The notes under the pieces were generated by a model. That model did no database searches, was not told the origin of the DNA, and was given only the letters and a program-made list of their open reading frames with translations. Positions 55,302 through 64,000 of a stretch of DNA of 64,000 nucleotides are shown here, piece after piece. Within the stretch, counting starts at the first letter, position 1. Each line of letters begins with the position of its first letter. The position numbers were made by a program, and so were the translations under genes. The DNA is from Stereocaulon alpinum (taxonomy: Eukaryota > Ascomycota > Lecanoromycetes > Lecanorales > Stereocaulaceae): positions 558,001 to 622,000 of the forward strand of contig JAEUBA010000001.1 in NCBI GenBank assembly GCA_018257865.1. The letters run 5' to 3'.

Positions 55302-57711
55302 TCACATAGTGTTACACTTGCTCTGCCTGCACTGCTCCATGTACCCTTCCTCTTCCTCCTTGCCTAACGCCATACCTTGCCGTCTCTGTACCCCCCTTAC
55401 CGTCATGTTCTGCTTGCCAGCTCCATGATACCATCTTAACCTCTGGATTAGGCCACCATCCATGTCGTCGACACTAATGGTCCACTTGCCGCTGCTGACT
55501 TCAACAGCAGTATTGTCGCGTGGGAAATGGAATTCAGGCAGGAATATCTCTGTCGGCACCTCCTCGGTAGCGGCGGTCTTGCACTCAAGCGAGAAGGTGA
55601 ATACGGCGTTTCGCAGATCGAAACCGGACGAGGTCACATTGCCTACTGTAGCGATAGGGCTAGGGCGAACGTAGGCTTCGGCGGCTCGAAAACCTGGCGT
55701 GCTTCCAATCTCTGCGGGAGTGTTGGACTTCAGCGATGATATTGATGGCGTTGAAAGTGTGTTCTTGAGATTTTCTGGAAGGACAGGTGATTGATCAGTC
55801 GAGCGGCTCTGTGAGAAGGTAGGCGAACTTCTGTCTACAGATACAGTAGACATGTTGCGGGAGTGCGGACCTGGTACTTCAAAATTAGGATTTGGATGGA
55901 GAGGTAATGGTTTGTCATCAAGAGAGTAAATGGAAAGGTCTTCGCCGTTCCAGAGATCGCCCCATTGATGGTTGTTCTTGCAAAGGTCAGTTAGGACGAA
56001 TAGATCGTGGCAGCAGAAGACGTACCGTAGCCATGTAAACCCACAGGGCGTAGCCATTGCAGCCACATCCCTCCAGGGCAAAATGATTAGCATCCATGGC
56101 GGAAGACTGACTCGAGTAGTCGCCAGTCTTGTATGCATACTTATCATCCATATCGTAAGGAATGCCAATTTCGGTAAAAACACAGGGATGATTTCCCATA
56201 TAGTCCATTCCCTCTTTTCTGATAGCGGAAAGCTGGTCTCTGAAGCAGTTTCGTATTGCTGTCTCGCCAACTTTGATTGCAAATGCTGGCGACAAGTACT
56301 TTCCTCGCAGAATCCCAAATACGTCAACATTCCAGTAACGATTCCTGCGATTCTACTTAGCTCGATGCCTTCGTGAAGAAGTTCTAGAAGCTTACCATTT
56401 CTTCATCATCAAGGTAACGCCATCATAGAAGTGAGGCGCGAAAACCATGTTGGGGTCGTCATCTTCAGTACCCTTAATAGAAGGTGGAATCTCCATCACA
56501 GGCGGCTGGCAGAACATGACAGCATCTTCGTGTACACTGGTGATGGCTTTACGATGTCTTCGATAGTAAGGCATGAAGTATTTGTTAGTGTAGAACTCAT
56601 AGTTGATTTTCTTTCCAGATTCTGGGGCTCGTGCGAAGTAGTCTTTCTTGAGCAATTGGTCATTGGAAGGATCCCAAACCCCATGCTGAGCCCATAAGCA
56701 TTCCCCCAGCTTCCACCCAGGATCTCTTTTCCAGCCATACCTTGAGTCATCGTAGTCTGCTGGTAGCCAGGCCGAATCGCCTTTTGGGTCTACGAGTTCG
56801 GTGCTAGATTTATACGGTCCTAAGCCGCCAAATTCCCAAACGTCCATTTCGCATGCCCTGCCAGAGCCCAAAAGGATTGCCTGCCATGCCGTAGGCGAAG
56901 GTCCCTTCTGCAGCTTTTGATCTTCGGGTATAACAGAGAGGTCTTGCCAGCCAATAAGGCCCCTGTTCGGCTCATTCATGCTCTCCCATCCGATAACAAC
57001 ATCATTCTCAATATCGCCTGCTTCTTTTATCCTCAATGCCAAATGGCGACAGGCTTCAACGAAGTGATCTTGCAGATAGTCTTGAATATTCTTGCCGTCG
57101 ATAATGGCTTTGGGTGCAAAGTCTCTACCGCCAAAGAAAAGTGTGAAAACGATCTGGCATGCAAGACGTGTGTAGTTGGTTGCCCATATCATTTTAGGAT
57201 ATTCTGCAGGATTTGAATAGGTGTTTTGCACCCAGGCAGCCTGGGTTGAGGCAAATGTTCGAGCGTTGAGGCCTGCCGCGTACAACGTCCACATGGGAGC
57301 ACCCGATCCACCTGTGAACCTTGACCAAACATCCTGATGAGGGTCTATGAATATGTAAAAGCCATAGCTTTTAGCCAATCTCAGAACCTTGATTGTATGC
57401 TCCACCCATTCTTCGTCGTATTTTCCGGGACCGGCATGCTCAATAGCCTCCCATGTGAATATGTAGCGTATAAGATTATAGCCCCATCTTTTCAGCCTGG
57501 AGAAGTGAGTATGTGCCTCATCTATTGAGAATGGTCTGCCAACAAAGGATACTTCGTCGCCCTCAAAGAAGTTATCCGGATTGTTCGAAGGTTGATCTGG
57601 TTTCGAGGGAAATTTGGCGTCTCCGGCGACATTGATCCCTCGTAATGTCACCTCTCGGTTCTCTGAGTCGCGGAATGTTCGCCCTTCTATCCTAAGCCGT
57701 AAGGGTGCCAT
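55302..57711 (-). CDS. GH5 glycosidase, ergosteryl-glucoside/glucosylceramide-type
   Basis: Exons on the minus strand, 56396-57711, 56026-56344 and 55302-55976, give 769 residues. The start MAPLRLRIEGRTFRDSENRE was chosen over an upstream in-frame ATG (57795) because the folded domain begins there. The family GH5 barrel is visible: VTLRGINVAGDAKFP, then IDPHQDVWSRFTGG. The acid/base Glu lies in GWESMNEPNRG and the nucleophile Glu in CVFTEIGIPYDMDD. This pattern matches the fungal EGCrP2/Sgl1 group, which removes glucose from ergosteryl glucoside and related glycolipids inside the cell. No signal peptide is convincing. A Ser-rich insert (about residues 575-645) precedes a C-terminal beta-sandwich. 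It is divergent from SKI3. Substrate preference cannot be told from sequence by eye. Confidence 0.9.
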
Positions 57712-58148
57712 TAGGAGTACAGGTGGCCACGGGGGCAAAGCTGCAGAAACGAGCTGAAAATGAAGCCAAGCTGCGAGATGTATTAAATTATTCACTTAGA
57801 ACTATGCCTCCAAAGTCACAGGAATGTCCGAGAGTTCGCCATGAGGTGCCTACAAAGAATCTCAGTCTTTCACAAGCCAATACAGGCCAGAGCCCCAGCT
57901 GTGTCGAATGCCAAAAGCAAATCCGGAGGTGATCGTGCCATGCGCATGACGACTGCATAAGTTACATCCCGGCTGTTGATCTCCCGCACCGCGATATAAT
58001 GGTTCGCGTCTGACAGCTTTCAACAGTTCCGTCAATACCTAACAAATGCCTTCAACATTAGCAGCTCTGTTCGCGATTAGGACGCTAACATAGTACGCTA
58101 TGCACCCCAATATCTTGATTGAAGCTACGGTAATTGTGGCGGGCAAGC
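57712..58148. promoter_or_regulatory. Divergent promoter region of the GH5 gene and SKI3
   Basis: 437 bases between the two start codons. The SKI3 side has no ATG in frame upstream of 58149. No specific element recognised. Confidence 0.45.
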
Positions 58149-61100
58149 ATGTCTTCAGCAAAGACTGCCCTCAAGGCGGCGAAAGCTGCTCTAGATGCAC
58201 ATAAGTATCAAGATGCCGTCGACCAGGCTAACGCAGCGCTTGCTGCAGACCCAAAGAGCTACAATGCCAAGGTCTTCCTTGGTTTGGCCTACGAGAAGCA
58301 GGGGCAACTCGAAGCCTCCGAGACGGCCTATAGATCTGCCGTTAAGCTAAAGGACAAAGACCCTCTGGCATGGCAAGGACTTGTTAGTCTCTACGAGAAG
58401 CAGGCCGGGAAGAGACTTGACGAGTATCATGACGTGGCGGTCAGGTTGGCTGAGATATTCATGGAGAAGGATGACCGCACACGGTGTCAGTCACTCCTAG
58501 ACAGATATGTTGGTGATGCAAAGAAGTATGGATCTCGAACACAGCTCAAGCATTCATTGGAAGTCTATCTACCAAGCGGTCCTCTCTACGACTACCTTGA
58601 AGGTCGGATACCTCAGCCGGCCCATACGTATGCCAAGATAGCGAACATTGTTGAGGCAGAAGAGAAGGAAAAGATCAACACTGAGATTGGACAACGACGG
58701 ACTCGGCTTGGTGCAAGGATTGATCAGGTTACTGCGGAGGCAAAGCGGGAAGTATTGGAAGGAAGTCAACTAGAAGAGCTGTATGGCGCCATCGTTGATT
58801 GGACCCATGATGACGAAGTGCGACGACAGTATGAGGAGAAGCTCCTTCAACGCGCCTATGATACCCTTATTACGTTGCACACGCCTAAGAAGGCGGCAAA
58901 GAGAGAGCATGTTACAAAATTAGCTCAAGGACTGGTGATATTGAAGCACCCATTTTTATTGGCCTGGAAAATCAAACTAGAATGGAACGACGTTGAAAAG
59001 CTCGATGAATTAGATGCTGGTCTTCTTCGAGAATACAGTTCGATATTCCCAGATGAAGGGCTAAGCAAGGTTCTCCGTGGTTATCTGGAGAGTGACATAT
59101 CCCCTTTCCCCAAAATTGAGGCCTCAACCCGTGATGAAGCGGAAGAGGATGAGAACTCTGGGCCCATGTCTGCAGCAGACCGACTCATACTCATGAGTGA
59201 AGGCATAGAAGAGTGCCCATCTTCAATCTTGGCGCATCGCCTATTCGGACAGTACTATCTGAGTCTCGAGGAGCACGAAAGTGCTGCCAGCACAGCGAGG
59301 CAAGGACTGATTTGTACATCTGTAGAATCCAACATGTCTGGTCTCTCCCTTCAGCATAGCCGTGATGCCATTAGCATCGTCTTGGCCATGGCATTAGTTC
59401 AATTCCAGGCACCTCGACATCACCCCGAAGCTATGGACATTTTTGAGGACATTCTGCGTCGCAAGGCTACAGAGACTTCTGCGCTCATCGGTATCGGCTT
59501 GATACTGGAAGAGCAGGAAAATTACACCGAAGCAGTTGACTTTTTTCGTCGGGCATTGGAGCGAAGTTCAGAGCCTCGGATCAAAGCAGAAGCCGCTTGG
59601 TGCAAAGCTCTGAATGGCGATACCGAGTCGAGCCTTCATGAACTCGAAGTCTGCCTAGCAGAAATGGAAAGCTCAGATCCAAGGACGAAATCACTCCGGT
59701 CTCAGACTCTGTATCGCATTGGAATGTGTATGTGGAACCAAGACGCCTCGACTGCAGCACGCAAGGACCGCACCGGAGCATACGCTCGGTTTCTGGCTTC
59801 TTTACAGGCAGACTTCAACTTCGCACCTGCATACACCAGTTTGGGTATATACTATGCTGACTATGGCAAGGACAAGAAGCGTGCTCGCAAGTGTTTCCAG
59901 AAAGCATTCGAACTTTCATCTTCCGAGGTAGAGGCTGCCGAACGACTTGCTAAGTCCTTCGCTAAATCAGGCGAGTGGGACCTTGTTGAAGTCGTATCCC
60001 AGCGTGTGATCGAGTCCGGAAAAGTGAAGCCTGCTCCTGGGTCTAAGAAGAAAGGGATCAGCTGGCCGTTCGCTGCGCTGGGTGTTGTGCAGCTCAACAA
60101 CCAGGAATATGTGAAGAGTATCACATCGTTTCAGTCAGCGCTTCGAACTGCTCCTACAGACTATTATTGCTGGGTAGGCCTTGGTGAATCCTACCACAAT
60201 TCTGGTCGGTACATAGCTGCCACCAAAGCGTTCGAGCAGGCACAGAAACTCGAAGTAAGCTTCGAAAACGACAGCATCAAGGACATTTGGTTCTCCAAAT
60301 ATATGCTTGCCAATGTGAGGAGAGAGCTTGGCGAATACGATGCCGCCATAGTTGGATACCGGGAAGTCCTGAAATCGAGACCGGCTGAATTTGGTGTCTC
60401 AATAGCACTCTTGCAAAGCCTTGTGGAAGGCGCCTGGCATTATGTTGACCTTGGGTTCTATGGGCGTGCAGCAGATGGCGCAAGAGAAGCGATCTGCCTC
60501 GCACGAGACATTTCAGCAATCCAAAATGACGCCTTCAATCTTTGGAAAGCGGTTGGTGATGCATGCACCGTGTTCACATATGTCCAGGCCTATACACCTA
60601 GGCTCCCAGTGCAAGCCTTGCAATCGTTGTTCGAGACTGGCGTTGACCACGGCGTATATGATCTTCTGGCGGATATAGACGGCGTTGGCAAGAACGCCGC
60701 GCAAACCTTCAGGCAAGGGACTGATGATGTGGTATTGTCTCTCGTCTTCAGTGTCAAAGCAGCAATCTTAGCCCAGAAACGTGCAATACACGCATGTGCT
60801 AATGAGGTTCACGCCAGAGCGGTTGCATGGTATAATCTTGGCTGGACTGAACATCGAGCACATATATCTGGCATTGAAGAGATGCAGACTAGCTCCAAAA
60901 AACGACCTTTCAAACACCTGAAAGCATCTGTTCAAGCCTTTAAAAGAGCCATCGAACTTGAAGCTGGCAACGCGGAGTTCTGGAACTCCCTTGGTATAGT
61001 GACAACCGACTTGAATCCGAAAGTGTCTCAGCATTCCTTCGTTCGCAGTCTTTACCTCAATGACAAGAACGCAAGAACATGGACGAATCTGGGTACGCTG

Positions 61101-62342
61101 TATCTAATTCAGGAAGACCTCCAGCTTGCAAATGAGGCCTTCACGAGAGCTCAGTCATGTGACCCAGATTACGCTCAAGCATGGCTTGGACAAGGACTTC
61201 TAGCTAGTCATTTAGCGGATCGGAATGAAGCTCGCAACCTGTTCACTCACGCGTTTGACATCGCAAATTCGTCTTCTACAATGATCAAGCGACATTACGC
61301 TATGTCCACATTCGATCATGTCATTTCGTGCCCATCAAGCAGCAGCACAAACAACCTGCAGCCTTTGTTCGCCTTGCACCAGCTCCATTCCCAGGTCTTA
61401 TCCGACCTGGGTTTTGAACATCTGTCTTCGTTGTTCGCGGAGCGTGTCAGCGACTTTGCTGATGCAGTCTCAAGTCTGGACCTTGTGGCCTCGAACTTAG
61501 AGACGGAGTATGAGACATCTGAATCTCCGGTCACCTTAATGCGCTTTGCGCAGGCCAAGGCTGACCTGGCACGAGTTCGACTAGCAGAGAAGAATTTCAG
61601 AACTTCGGCAGAAGATGCAGAGACGGCCCTTAGCCTGTCTGAGGATGAGGGTATGGACAAAAAGGCACGCCGGAAAGTCAGGTTCTCAGCACATATGACT
61701 GCTGGTCTAGCATACTATTACCAAGGGATGATGGATCAAGCAATTAACATGTTCCGGAGCGCCTTGGAAGAGACCCAGGGTAATCCCGATATCGTTTGTC
61801 TACTGGCTCAGGTACTCTGGGCCAAAGGTGGAGAAGAAGAGAGAAACGTCGCTCGAGAACAATTATTCGATTGTGTGGGGAATCATAACGGCCATATAGG
61901 AGCTATCACGCTCCTGGGCGCTGTTGCCGTATTAGATGGCGATAGAGACACGATCGAAGCCGTCAAGGATGACCTCCAAGGTCTGCAGACTCGAGACGAT
62001 CTGAATGAGCAGCAGCAAAGTAAAGTGGTCCAATTGCTTACGGCAATAGCCTCACTATATTCTCAAGAGGATTCAGACTCCTCGGAGATGGTTGAAGCGA
62101 CCACGTCAGTCATGCTTGCGCCCTCGAAACCACGCGGCTGGTCTCAACTAGCTAGTTTGTCCGATGAAGCTTTCCCGGCAGAAATGGCAGTTCTTGCAGC
62201 AGCCAAAGCTGCTCCGCCTAGAGGTACGCTGGAGGCGAAAGATCTTGCCAAGGCCTATGCCGGAACGAGAAGGCTTGATGATGCTCAACGAGCCATCATG
62301 GTTGCTCCTTGGACGACTCGTGGCTGGGAAGGCCTTGTCTGA
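58149..62342 (+). CDS. SKI3: Superkiller complex TPR protein Ski3
   Basis: A single exon of 1397 residues from ATG 58149 (MSSAKTALKAAKAALDAHKY). Upstream in-frame codons include no ATG. The protein is a long solenoid of tetratricopeptide repeats. Clear units include AKVFLGLAYEKQGQLEASETAY, then PAYTSLGIYYADYGKDKKRA and AEFWNSLGIVTTDLNPKVS, and it ends in the conserved ARRLDDAQRAIMVAPWTTRGWEGLV-type C-terminus (APWTTRGWEGL). Ski3 holds Ski2 and Ski8 together and feeds mRNA into the cytosolic exosome for 3'-to-5' and non-stop decay. The lack of introns over 4.2 kb is notable in this intron-rich window but is not unusual for the gene. Confidence 0.96.
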   Translation: MSSAKTALKAAKAALDAHKYQDAVDQANAALAADPKSYNAKVFLGLAYEKQGQLEASETAYRSAVKLKDKDPLAWQGLVSLYEKQAGKRLDEYHDVAVRLAEIFMEKDDRTRCQSLLDRYVGDAKKYGSRTQLKHSLEVYLPSGPLYDYLEGRIPQPAHTYAKIANIVEAEEKEKINTEIGQRRTRLGARIDQVTAEAKREVLEGSQLEELYGAIVDWTHDDEVRRQYEEKLLQRAYDTLITLHTPKKAAKREHVTKLAQGLVILKHPFLLAWKIKLEWNDVEKLDELDAGLLREYSSIFPDEGLSKVLRGYLESDISPFPKIEASTRDEAEEDENSGPMSAADRLILMSEGIEECPSSILAHRLFGQYYLSLEEHESAASTARQGLICTSVESNMSGLSLQHSRDAISIVLAMALVQFQAPRHHPEAMDIFEDILRRKATETSALIGIGLILEEQENYTEAVDFFRRALERSSEPRIKAEAAWCKALNGDTESSLHELEVCLAEMESSDPRTKSLRSQTLYRIGMCMWNQDASTAARKDRTGAYARFLASLQADFNFAPAYTSLGIYYADYGKDKKRARKCFQKAFELSSSEVEAAERLAKSFAKSGEWDLVEVVSQRVIESGKVKPAPGSKKKGISWPFAALGVVQLNNQEYVKSITSFQSALRTAPTDYYCWVGLGESYHNSGRYIAATKAFEQAQKLEVSFENDSIKDIWFSKYMLANVRRELGEYDAAIVGYREVLKSRPAEFGVSIALLQSLVEGAWHYVDLGFYGRAADGAREAICLARDISAIQNDAFNLWKAVGDACTVFTYVQAYTPRLPVQALQSLFETGVDHGVYDLLADIDGVGKNAAQTFRQGTDDVVLSLVFSVKAAILAQKRAIHACANEVHARAVAWYNLGWTEHRAHISGIEEMQTSSKKRPFKHLKASVQAFKRAIELEAGNAEFWNSLGIVTTDLNPKVSQHSFVRSLYLNDKNARTWTNLGTLYLIQEDLQLANEAFTRAQSCDPDYAQAWLGQGLLASHLADRNEARNLFTHAFDIANSSSTMIKRHYAMSTFDHVISCPSSSSTNNLQPLFALHQLHSQVLSDLGFEHLSSLFAERVSDFADAVSSLDLVASNLETEYETSESPVTLMRFAQAKADLARVRLAEKNFRTSAEDAETALSLSEDEGMDKKARRKVRFSAHMTAGLAYYYQGMMDQAINMFRSALEETQGNPDIVCLLAQVLWAKGGEEERNVAREQLFDCVGNHNGHIGAITLLGAVAVLDGDRDTIEAVKDDLQGLQTRDDLNEQQQSKVVQLLTAIASLYSQEDSDSSEMVEATTSVMLAPSKPRGWSQLASLSDEAFPAEMAVLAAAKAAPPRGTLEAKDLAKAYAGTRRLDDAQRAIMVAPWTTRGWEGLV

Positions 62343-62499
62343 CTTAGACGTGTATGATTGAACGAGTCCACGGTCTCAACATCTGCATTGTTTTCAGTGA
62401 AAGACGCATGGGAGGTGCATCTAGATCTCACATTGTAGTTGCATTGGGAAGTGAACAATGTCCTCAAGAGCCGCTGCATCAGAGTCGCAATTGAAGTGT
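62343..62499. other. Convergent gap SKI3 / VPS51
   Basis: 157 bases that must hold both 3' UTRs. Nothing else seen. Confidence 0.4.
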
Positions 62500-63294
62500 T
62501 CAACTCCGTCCCATAATCCTCTCACACTCATCTCTAACCTCCTCAACACCACCCACCCCCTTCCACCTCTCCAACAACCCCTTCACCTCCTCCCAATCTT
62601 TCTCCGCCTCCCCTCTCCTCCCCTCATCAAGCAAACCCCCCAACCGCCTCGGCGTCCCCAAAACCCACCTAACAGTATCCCTCTCCCTCTCCCTCCTCCT
62701 CTCCTCCCCCCTCTTCCTCTCCTCCCTCTCCCCCATCTCCACCTCCCCCTCCCCCACCATCCCCCTAGCAGCCAACCCCCCCGCCACCTCAGCAATATAC
62801 CCCACCGCCGGACTCAACGTACTCCCCCTCGTAGTCAACGGATCCATATTCAACCTCATCCGTCTAATCGTATCGGTAGCCGTAATCAGCTTCGAATAAT
62901 TATCATAAACAAGCGCCTTTCTCTCTCCATCCAATCCTTTGATCTCATTAATCAATCCCCCTTCTACCCTTAATACGCCTTCTAAGCCCTGCCCTGCTAG
63001 CACGGATTTTACGTAGGCGTCGGCATCGAAGGTGGGGGTGTCGAGTTCGCTGGTTTTGGGGGTGAAGGTGGGGGAGGAGGGGGAGGGGATGCGGGGGGTG
63101 TTGGTGCTGGTGCTGGATTCGGGAGCAGCTGAGCTGATGGTGGTGGTGGTCGTTTTGAGGTTGTAGTAATCGCGGAGAGCGGTGCGGTTGGCGCGGCGGG
63201 GTTGGGGGGCGGGAGAGGTAGCGCGTGAGGTTGTGGGGGTGCTGGTGAGGGAGGGTGAGGGGTTGGTGGGGCGGGGGGACGTTATTGTTGACAT
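62500..63294 (-). CDS. VPS51: GARP tethering complex subunit Vps51
   Basis: An intronless minus-strand frame of 264 residues. The first 80 residues are Ser, Thr and Pro rich. Next comes the Vps51/Vps67 signature: LDTPTFDADAYVKSVLAGQG, then GLDGERKALVYDNYSKLITA with TIRRMRLNMDP, a helical tether-base region. The C-terminal part has a highly charged Glu/Arg linker (EREERKRGEERRRERERD) and a final helix EEVRDECERIMGRS. Vps51 joins Vps52, Vps53 and Vps54 to tether endosome-derived vesicles to the trans-Golgi and binds the SNARE Tlg1 through its N-terminus. A Golgi COG1-like protein was considered, but the DNYSKLI block favours Vps51. The charged linker reflects a pure pyrimidine run on the plus strand. 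Confidence 0.9.
   Translation of the reverse strand: MSTITSPRPTNPSPSLTSTPTTSRATSPAPQPRRANRTALRDYYNLKTTTTTISSAAPESSTSTNTPRIPSPSSPTFTPKTSELDTPTFDADAYVKSVLAGQGLEGVLRVEGGLINEIKGLDGERKALVYDNYSKLITATDTIRRMRLNMDPLTTRGSTLSPAVGYIAEVAGGLAARGMVGEGEVEMGEREERKRGEERRRERERDTVRWVLGTPRRLGGLLDEGRRGEAEKDWEEVKGLLERWKGVGGVEEVRDECERIMGRS
62678..62734. repeat. Uninterrupted 57-base pyrimidine tract
   Basis: The plus strand is only C and T from 62678 to 62734, inside the VPS51 coding region, where it codes for the Glu/Arg-rich linker on the minus strand. Such purine/pyrimidine tracts can adopt triplex structure. Confidence 0.9.
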
Positions 63295-63636
63295 GGTGTG
63301 GTGTACCTGGATAGATTGGGGAATTGTGGAATGGGATATCTACGGTAGGGATCGTTTAGGTCCGGATGAGGCGCCTAGGGTCCACTTCTAGGGCCTGTGT
63401 CCGCTATAAGGCTAGTGTTTTAGGGGCTCTGTGGATCATCTGCTGCCGGAAAGGCAAGGCTGTACAGTATGCTCCGGCTTTGGGGCTTAGCTAGGGCTAG
63501 GGCCCATCATCATGCTGTGACACTTACGAAAGCTATGCGTCCTGCGACGGTCTACCATGGCACAATACCACGAAATCCCCTAGTAGCTCCACCACCAAAA
63601 CCATGAAAAACCCCTTCCACCATTGATGCCGCCCAA
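63295..63636. promoter_or_regulatory. Divergent promoter region of VPS51 and the RMI1-like gene
   Basis: 342 bases between the two start codons. No specific site recognised. Confidence 0.4.
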
Positions 63637-64000
63637 ATGTCCAACCCCACAACCCTCATCTCCACCCAACTCACAACATCCAAAAGCCTCACACCCTCAG
63701 AGACCTGGCTAACAACCTTCCTAACAACTCAACGCCCCACAACACCCCTCCCTGCACTAACGCAAACCGCATCTTTCCGTCTCCTAGCCTCCGACATCAC
63801 TACCTCCCTTTCCCATAGCCCAACAACATGTTTTCCACCGGATATCCACAACGCCAATATTAAGGAACGGAAACTAGTGGGGCCGATAGCGGTACAGGTA
63901 TTGGCTGTTGAGGACATGAGTAAGAGTCGCTGGGAGCAGATCGAGGCTATTGAGGCATTGGAAAGGGGTGAGGGAACGAAGGGCAGGGAGATTATACGCG
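63637..64000 (+). CDS. RMI1: RecQ-mediated genome instability protein 1-like, 5' part (runs off the window)
   Basis: The frame opens at ATG 63637 (MSNPTTLISTQLTTSKSLTP) and is still open at the window end, 121 codons in. The first part (SETWLTTFLTTQR, then LPALTQTASFRLLASDI) fits the helical N-terminus of Rmi1. The stretch LVGPIAVQVLAVEDMSKSRW followed by EQIEAIEALERGEGTKGREI matches the start of the Rmi1 OB fold (GP..VQ..EV.DI..S). Rmi1 acts with the helicase Sgs1/BLM and Top3 to dissolve double Holliday junctions. The C-terminal half is not in the window, so domain content beyond residue 121 is unknown. The identification rests on the OB-fold pattern and is good but not certain. Confidence 0.8.
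   Translation, partial: MSNPTTLISTQLTTSKSLTPSETWLTTFLTTQRPTTPLPALTQTASFRLLASDITTSLSHSPTTCFPPDIHNANIKERKLVGPIAVQVLAVEDMSKSRWEQIEAIEALERGEGTKGREIIR

Noticed and set aside
51783..58148. Tyrosinase and GH5 enzyme as part of a secondary-metabolite or pigment cluster
   Set aside because: No polyketide synthase, peptide synthetase, transporter or pathway regulator is present, and the neighbours are housekeeping genes.

Overview
The window is nuclear DNA of a filamentous ascomycete (Pezizomycotina). Coding exons are broken by many short introns, mostly 45-70 bases, with GT..AG borders and CTRAY-like branch sites. The encoded proteins are fungal: Dhh1, Ski3, Cft2, Mam33, Guf1, a peroxisomal copper amine oxidase, a fungal tyrosinase and an Mss4-type kinase. 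I cannot fix the class from sequence alone. All gene models below were spliced by hand by joining reading frames at plausible splice sites, and in nearly every case the frame closes exactly.

Layout. 1-885: 3' part of a conserved fungal gene. 3082-6251: CFT2 (mRNA 3' end processing). 6943-7715: uncharacterised proline-rich gene. 8692-10956: copper amine oxidase ending in the peroxisomal signal SKL. 12051-12853 (-): protein-L-isoaspartate methyltransferase. 13257-14502 (-) and 14655-15870 (+): mitochondrial citrate carrier and Mam33, divergent over 152 bases. 17013-18727 (-): DHH1. 19885-21547 (-): NADPH-oxidase-like gene with damaged cofactor motifs. 22217-23070 (-): UBC4/5. 25505-28370 (-): MSS4-like PIP5-kinase. 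28861-29079: small membrane protein. 31021-32367 (-): histone H1. 33737-35897 (-): patatin-like phospholipase with an extra C-terminal domain. 36440-40936 (-): RNA polymerase III largest subunit. 41272-43283 (-) and 43504-44488 (+): GUF1 and MAD2, divergent. 45151-46968 (-): NPF/polyproline protein. 47239-48174 (+) and 48210-49557 (-): F-box-like gene and ECO1, convergent. 51783-53889: tyrosinase. 54634-55023: small glycine/valine-rich protein. 55302-57711 (-) and 58149-62342 (+): GH5 sterol/ceramide glucosidase-like enzyme and SKI3. 62500-63294 (-): VPS51. 63637-64000 (+): start of an RMI1-like gene.

Most of this is ordinary core-genome housekeeping, with RNA decay and processing (CFT2, DHH1, SKI3), mitochondria (CTP1, MAM33, GUF1), mitosis/cohesion (MAD2, ECO1, RMI1) and trafficking/lipids (MSS4, VPS51, patatin, GH5). 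The genes do not form a recognisable biosynthetic cluster or mobile island. I saw no CRISPR array, no complete transposon and no convincing tRNA.

I did not find an obviously new multi-gene system. The best leads are: an intact NOX-family reading frame that keeps all four haem histidines but has lost the FAD His and the NADPH glycine loop; a probable patatin/PP2-like fusion; a family of palindromic repeats in the gene-poor stretch before the tyrosinase gene; and a 53-base tandem duplication across the end of the RNA polymerase III subunit gene.
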